DNA of 17,891 nt from Flavobacteriaceae bacterium TMED121 (GTDB lineage Bacteria; Bacteroidota; Bacteroidia; Flavobacteriales; Flavobacteriaceae): assembly GCA_002171295.2 (NCBI GenBank), contig NHFW02000029.1:775-18665 (forward strand), written 5' to 3'. Numbering within the stretch: the stretch's first letter is position 1; each line of letters opens with the position of its first letter. Below, piece after piece: positions 14,201 through 17,891 of the stretch. Position numbers and translations under genes: made by a program. Under the pieces are notes generated by a model. It saw nothing but the letters and a program-made list of their open reading frames with translations, was not told the DNA's origin and searched no databases.

Positions 14201-15579
14201 GTATTTTCTAATTTATAGAAGTGTCCGTAGAAGAGGGAAATAGTTTCAATTCCCCTTAAGAAGTTATCTATTCCATAATGTTCATTAGGTGAATGTATCG
14301 CATCACTATCCAATCCAAATCCCATAAGAATTGTTTTACAACCCAAAATTTTTTCAAACATGGGTACTATAGGAATACTTCCACCATCTCTTTTCGCGTG
14401 AGGAACAACTCCAAAAACTTCATGATAAGCCATTTCAGCCGCCTTGTAAGCTTTATGTCCATCTGGTGTTAGATAGGCATCTCCTCCATGATGAGTTGTA
14501 ACCTGAACACTAACACCCTTTGGGGTAATATCTTTAAAATGTTTTTCAAATAATTCACTAATCTCCTCCCAGCTTTGATTTGGAACTAATCGCATTGAAA
14601 TTTTGGCATGTGCTTTACTAGGTATTACTGTTTTTGCCCCTTCTCCAATATAACCACCCCAAATTCCGTTAACGTCCAGTGTCGGTCTAATAGATTTCCT
14701 TTCTAAGGTGGTATATTCCTTTTCTCCTACTGAGGCACTTATAGCTATGGATTTTTGGAATTCCTCCTCTGGAGTATTATTAGTATTCATTTTTTGACGT
14801 TGGCTTTTTGAAATTTCAATCACTTTTTCATAAAACCCAGGGATATTTACTTTTTTATTTTGATCGTGAAGTGAGGCGATCATTTCACAAAGGGTATTTA
14901 TTGGATTAGCAACCGTTCCTCCGTATAAACCAGAATGTAAGTCTCGATTAGGTCCAGTGACGGTTACCTCCATATAACTTAGCCCCCTTAATCCTGTCGT
15001 GATCGCAGGTTTATCCATACTGTGAATTCCAGTATCGGAGATAATAATAATATCAGATTTTAATTTATTCTTATGATCAGTTATAAACTGTTCAAGGTTA
15101 TCACTTCCAACTTCTTCTTCACCTTCAATAATAAATTTAACATTACAATCAAGTGTGTTATTTTTAATCAGAAGTTCTACCGCTTTTATATGCATGAACA
15201 TCTGCCCCTTATCGTCACAGGCACCACGTGCAAATATTGCACCATTAGGATGTATCGATGTTTCTTTAATCACGGGTTCAAAAGGTGGACTTTTCCAAAG
15301 CTCTAAAGGGTCTGGGGGTTGAACATCATAATGACCATAAACTAAAACTGTTGGAGCATTTTTATTTATAATTTTTTCTCCATAGACAACAGGGTGCCCA
15401 GCGGTTTGGTATATCTTAACATTATCACAACCAATATTTATGAGAGCTTTTTCGACCCAATGAGCTGTTTTTTTAATCGCCTGATCATATTTTGGATCAG
15501 CACTAATAGAGGGTATTTTAAGTAATTCTATTAGTTGATCGAGGTATTCTTTTTTTTGACTTAGGATTTGATTTTTCAT
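14197..15579 (-). CDS. M20 family metallopeptidase (dipeptidase)
   Basis: 460 residues from the ATG at 15579. An in-frame ATG ten codons earlier (15609) gives an unusual extension, so the MKNQILSQKKEYLDQL start is preferred. Two-zinc site landmarks: GHYDVQ (H83, D85), GACDDKGQ (D122), the catalytic EGEEEVGS (152-159), ISDTG, and HSPNEH near the C-terminus. The lid domain contains RDLHSGLYGG. This is the carnosinase/PepV-like class that cleaves dipeptides or peptide ends in the cytoplasm; no signal peptide is visible. It converges on hemW with a 4 bp overlap. Confidence 0.95.
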   Translation of the reverse strand: MKNQILSQKKEYLDQLIELLKIPSISADPKYDQAIKKTAHWVEKALINIGCDNVKIYQTAGHPVVYGEKIINKNAPTVLVYGHYDVQPPDPLELWKSPPFEPVIKETSIHPNGAIFARGACDDKGQMFMHIKAVELLIKNNTLDCNVKFIIEGEEEVGSDNLEQFITDHKNKLKSDIIIISDTGIHSMDKPAITTGLRGLSYMEVTVTGPNRDLHSGLYGGTVANPINTLCEMIASLHDQNKKVNIPGFYEKVIEISKSQRQKMNTNNTPEEEFQKSIAISASVGEKEYTTLERKSIRPTLDVNGIWGGYIGEGAKTVIPSKAHAKISMRLVPNQSWEEISELFEKHFKDITPKGVSVQVTTHHGGDAYLTPDGHKAYKAAEMAYHEVFGVVPHAKRDGGSIPIVPMFEKILGCKTILMGFGLDSDAIHSPNEHYGIDNFLRGIETISLFYGHFYKLENT

Positions 15580-15660
15580 ATTAGAATGAGAGAATATATA
15601 AAAGTACAAAACATTACCTCTTTTATTTTTTACAAAAAAAATAAATTAGCAAAACTTGAT

Positions 15661-15668
15661 TATATTTG
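15661..15668 (+). promoter_or_regulatory. -7 box (TATATTTG) for tRNA-Leu
   Basis: TATATTTG matches TAnnTTTG exactly and ends 15 bases before the tRNA, the right distance for a short leader. No TTG lies at the usual -33 spacing. Confidence 0.5.
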
Positions 15669-15683
15669 CGTTCATTTTGCAAA

Positions 15684-15765
15684 GCGGGTGTGGTGAAATT
15701 GGTAGACACGCTAGATTTAGGATCTAGTGCTTCACGGCTTGGGGGTTCGAGTCCCTTCACCCGCA
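15684..15765 (+). tRNA. tRNA-Leu (anticodon UAG)
   Basis: The acceptor arm is GCGGGTG (15684-15690) with CACCCGC (15758-15764) and discriminator A15765. The anticodon stem CTAGA/TCTAG closes a TTTAGGA loop, giving anticodon TAG. The long variable arm (TGCTTCACGGCTT region) marks a class II tRNA, consistent with leucine. The T loop is TTCGAGT. CCA is not encoded. Confidence 0.96.
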
Positions 15766-15766
15766 C

Positions 15767-15803
15767 AAAAAAAACCTCTATAATTTTTTATAGAGGTTTT
15801 TTT
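15767..15803. terminator. Strong bidirectional terminator between tRNA-Leu and the ankyrin-like gene
   Basis: CCTCTATAA (15775-15783) pairs perfectly with TTATAGAGG (15788-15796) around a TTTT loop. Eight A precede it and seven T follow, so it has a U-tract on either strand. It starts one base after the tRNA and also lies downstream of the leftward gene at 15909-16304, so it can end both transcripts. Confidence 0.85.
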
Positions 15804-15908
15804 GATTTTTACAGACGACTGACCCACAGAGTCGATCTGAGAGATTTTATAACTTCAAAAAAAAATACGTATGATTTTAACCGATTAAATATGGTTTATT
15901 TAAAAACT

Positions 15909-16304
15909 TTACGCTCTAATTACAATAATTTGAGCTTGTGCTAGATAGGAATTGTTTTCTTGAGCGTACTCCATTATATTTTTTCCTTCTTCACAGATAG
16001 GATCTATTATCATTGCTCCATATGAAGCAAGTAATAAAATCATCTCTGGTTTGTTAAGAATTGCCGCATGAATGATAAGCGGCTTCCCATCAACAAAGGT
16101 TTTAGGACTTAACAGACCTTGGTTGATTACTGATTCAATGTAGACATAATTGTCACTTTCTATGGCAATTAGAGCCTTTTCTTCTGACGACAATAAATTA
16201 TTTTCTTTTAAACTCAAGGTTATACTGTCCTTGGCAACCAACACCTCGTTTGCATTGAGTGAAGTCAGAGAGATCAAAATTGTTGCTAATAAAAACTTTT
16301 TCAT
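15909..16304 (-). CDS. Small secreted ankyrin-like protein
   Basis: 131 residues from the ATG at 16304. An in-frame ATG at 16337 would put eleven residues ahead of a clean signal peptide (MKKFLLATILISLTSLNA), so 16304 is chosen; a TAnnTTTG box at 16342-16335 supports this. The mature part has one recognisable ankyrin repeat (KPLIIHAAILNKPEMILLLASYGA, split between ~72 and 96) with flanking helices that look like degenerate repeats (ALIAIESDNYVYIESVINQG before it). Probably periplasmic and protein-binding; the partner is unknown. It stands alone, with a shared terminator downstream. Confidence 0.78.
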   Translation of the reverse strand: MKKFLLATILISLTSLNANEVLVAKDSITLSLKENNLLSSEEKALIAIESDNYVYIESVINQGLLSPKTFVDGKPLIIHAAILNKPEMILLLASYGAMIIDPICEEGKNIMEYAQENNSYLAQAQIIVIRA

Positions 16305-16334
16305 ACCAATTATATTTATTAAATGAACTTTTAA

Positions 16335-16342
16335 CAAAGATA
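16335..16342 (-). promoter_or_regulatory. -7 box (TATCTTTG) for the ankyrin-like gene
   Basis: TATCTTTG on the minus strand ends 30 bases before the ATG at 16304. A TTG lies 12 bases further upstream, closer than usual. Position and match to TAnnTTTG make it the best promoter candidate here. Confidence 0.4.
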
Positions 16343-16653
16343 ATTTGTATTTAACAACATAAATTAAATGTAATTATCTATTTAATATACAATTTTACCT
16401 CAATATTCAATTAATATTTAACTTATGATAAAATTAAACATTTATTAACATTAAAATTATTTATTCATTAAAGAATATTTTTTTATAAATATTTATTCAT
16501 TTTTTGACACTTAAATCTCGAATAAATCTTTTTAATTTTAATTAAATTAAGTTTGTACAGCCACAAAGAAAACTTGTAATCTTTTCTTGATTAACTATAT
16601 CAGCTGATAAAAAAGTTTTTTGTAAATATTGGTAATTTAACAGAAAGATGATA
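16343..16653. other. AT-rich intergenic region without a gene
   Basis: No credible open frame. The left part should hold the upstream promoter region of the ankyrin-like gene. The right part lies downstream of the bestrophin-like gene and contains a 12-base palindrome and A/T tracts described separately. Confidence 0.6.
16598..16609. repeat. 12-base perfect palindrome
   Basis: TATCAGCTGATA is a perfect palindrome in otherwise A/T-rich intergenic DNA, followed directly by an A-run, G, T-run stretch (16609-16622). It could be an operator or part of a weak transcription stop. Nothing nearby decides between them. Confidence 0.4.
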
Positions 16654-16670
16654 TTAATCTATCTTTCTGT
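16640..16670 (-). repeat. Inverted repeat enclosing the stop codon of the bestrophin-like gene
   Basis: ACAGAAAGAT (16640-16649) and ATCTTTCTGT (16661-16670) form a perfect 10-pair stem with an 11-base loop. The TAA stop (16656-16654) of the leftward gene sits in the loop. No U-tract follows at once, so it may stabilise the mRNA end rather than terminate it. Confidence 0.5.
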
Positions 16671-17400
16671 CTATTTTAAAATTATCTAATTTGATATCAT
16701 CCAATCCATCTTTGTCAAACGGATGTTCCATTTGATCTTGAATATTATAGAGAGAAATCAAGATAAATTCACTGAGAATGATAATGAAGTAAGTTATATT
16801 ATGAGGATTATCATATCCAATTTTATTGATTATTGTTGGTGTATAAACAGTTGGAAAAATATATATAAATATAAGGCAGTAAGCTTTTAAACTTATCGGG
16901 GTTCTATGGGTGTGAACAGCAATTAAATTTTCAATCGATAAATGAAGATCTCTAACAAACCTTAAAATTTTCTGCTTTAGGCTGTTAGGAATATCCTCTT
17001 CATTATCGAGTATGAATTTAAAAATATTTTCAGTTTTTTTATCAATGTCCGTGGTGTTATGATTGGATTGAGATAGATGATTTACAAATGACTCGGATAT
17101 CTCATAAAGTATCTTATTGATCTCTTCTTTTTTTGAAGTAGATAACTTAGAATTACTATTAAAAAAATAGTAAATAGTTTTTAAAGAGCTCCTAAATTGA
17201 CTTAAAAATTGTAATGATTTTTCTCTTCTTTTAAAAGCGCCCCTTATTGCGAAAACTAATGGAAAAATTATAGCTAAACTTATTAGGGTTAGATCGATAT
17301 GATAAAAAATCTCAAACTCAAAGGCAAGAAAAGGTATTACTATTGATAGAATTAAAGTAAATAATGTTCTATGATTTAATATTGAAAAGTATCTTTTCAT
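16654..17400 (-). CDS. Bestrophin-like four-helix membrane protein (paralogue 2)
   Basis: 248 residues, clearly related to the gene at 4555-5331. Shared elements in order: a helix ending IIFPLVFAI with a following basic patch (FKRREKSL), a charged middle, HRTPISLKAY (165-174), an aromatic helix ending VYTPT, a last helix ending LYNIQ, and EHPFDKDGLDDIKLDNF (225-241). Hydrophobic segments lie at about 12-27, 37-53, 172-191 and 203-219. The middle domain (60-160) is much less conserved between the two copies than the helices and tail. As for the paralogue, a distant link to bestrophin anion channels is inferred from motif order only. It is transcribed alone and starts 41 bp from a divergent secreted-protein gene. 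Confidence 0.75.
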   Translation of the reverse strand: MKRYFSILNHRTLFTLILSIVIPFLAFEFEIFYHIDLTLISLAIIFPLVFAIRGAFKRREKSLQFLSQFRSSLKTIYYFFNSNSKLSTSKKEEINKILYEISESFVNHLSQSNHNTTDIDKKTENIFKFILDNEEDIPNSLKQKILRFVRDLHLSIENLIAVHTHRTPISLKAYCLIFIYIFPTVYTPTIINKIGYDNPHNITYFIIILSEFILISLYNIQDQMEHPFDKDGLDDIKLDNFKIDRKID

Positions 17401-17441
17401 TAATTTTTTTAAATTAGTTGTTTAAATCTATTATTATTATT

Positions 17442-17891
17442 ATGAATATACAAATGTTTTTTTCAGCATGTATACTATTTTACGGAGTGGCTTCTGCACA
17501 AATTATTCAAAAATCTGATTCTCTTTTTAATAATCAAGATCTTCTTAAGATTAAATTAAGCTATTCTAATGACGAAATGCGTCTCGATACTGATGATACG
17601 ACATATATTAAAGTAAATCTTGAATACAACAATGATAATAAATGGGAAAGTTTAAATGTAAACCTCAGAGCAAGAGGGAATTTTAGAAGATCGAAATGTT
17701 ATTTTCCTCCTATCAAAATACGTATAAAAAAATCAGCAGCTAAGGGTACTTTATTTGAAGGCAATAAGAACTTGAAACTGGTAATGCCCTGTCTTCTTAG
17801 AAAAGAAAAAAATGACAATATAATTCAAGAGTTTATTGCATATAAGTTTTACGAAAAGATTTCTCCATATTACTTCAAAACTAGATTAGTT
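17442..17891 (+). CDS. Secreted protein of an uncharacterised Bacteroidota family (3' end off window)
   Basis: 150 codons are visible from the ATG at 17442; an in-frame TAG lies at 17415-17417. The N-terminus (MNIQMFFSACILFYGVASAQ) is a signal peptide. Conserved-looking elements follow: LRARGNFRRSKCYFPPIKI (~75-93), a lysine-rich stretch, KNLKLVMPC (~109-117) and FIAYKFYEKISPYYFKTRLV at the edge. I recognise this pattern (RGNFRR-C-FPP, KLKLV-PC, YKLY-ISP-SF-TRL) from hypothetical exported proteins of Bacteroidota, possibly distantly related to CotH-type kinases, but no function is known to me. A second ATG at 17454 is a possible start. Divergent from the bestrophin-like gene. Confidence 0.85.
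   Translation, partial: MNIQMFFSACILFYGVASAQIIQKSDSLFNNQDLLKIKLSYSNDEMRLDTDDTTYIKVNLEYNNDNKWESLNVNLRARGNFRRSKCYFPPIKIRIKKSAAKGTLFEGNKNLKLVMPCLLRKEKNDNIIQEFIAYKFYEKISPYYFKTRLV

Noticed and set aside
15816..15834. Small hairpin CGACT/AGTCG downstream of tRNA-Leu
   Set aside because: A five-pair stem in an intergenic gap with no U-tract; it could easily arise by chance.
15666..15944. Open frame running over tRNA-Leu
   Set aside because: It reads through the tRNA and its terminator, so it is not a gene.
17430..17441. ATT trinucleotide repeat before the right-edge gene as a phase-variation tract
   Set aside because: Only four units, in AT-rich DNA just upstream of the start; too short to support switching.

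Overview
The window is AT-rich chromosomal DNA from a member of Bacteroidota, most likely a marine Flavobacteriia. The evidence is the LpxK and LipA gene types, a cysteine-free version of the Bacteroidota zinc-ribbon coiled-coil protein next to a Nif3-like gene, TAnnTTTG-type -7 boxes, little use of Shine-Dalgarno sites, and a large secreted LamG/cadherin protein. No mobile element, integrase, CRISPR array or rRNA is visible.

Layout. 1-3992 (minus) holds the first ~1330 residues of a giant secreted protein that runs off the left edge. It has a signal peptide, three LamG-like lectin-fold domains alternating with five cadherin-like repeats, then a glycine-rich domain. A ~370 bp AT-rich spacer leads to tRNA-Val(UAC) and its terminator. 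4555-7239 (minus) is a three-gene unit: Nif3-like metal protein, coiled-coil protein that has lost its zinc-ribbon cysteines, and a bestrophin-like membrane protein. lpxK (plus) runs divergently from it and converges on lipA, the two genes sharing a palindromic CTAG stop. 8352-11234 (minus) is a four-gene run: four-cysteine small membrane protein (NqrM-like), ECF-type sigma factor, divergent Nramp transporter, lipA. A DUF456 membrane protein follows. 12025-14200 (plus) is a tightly coupled operon: TonB-C-like lipoprotein, ruvC, hemW, both junctions being TAATG. hemW converges on an M20 dipeptidase and shares a TTAA stop with it. tRNA-Leu(UAG) follows with a strong bidirectional terminator. Then come a small secreted ankyrin-like protein, a second bestrophin-like gene paralogous to the first, and at the right edge the start of a secreted protein of an uncharacterised Bacteroidota family.

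Functionally most genes are housekeeping: lipid A (lpxK), lipoate (lipA), recombination (ruvC), heme handling (hemW), peptide turnover (M20) and tRNAs. Several concern metals: Nif3, Nramp, the Cys4 membrane protein, and the Fe-S enzymes LipA and HemW. I do not see a clear undescribed multi-gene system. The best leads are the two compact bestrophin-like paralogues, the Cys4 protein/sigma/Nramp/LipA run, and the internal cadherin-pair duplication in the giant surface protein.
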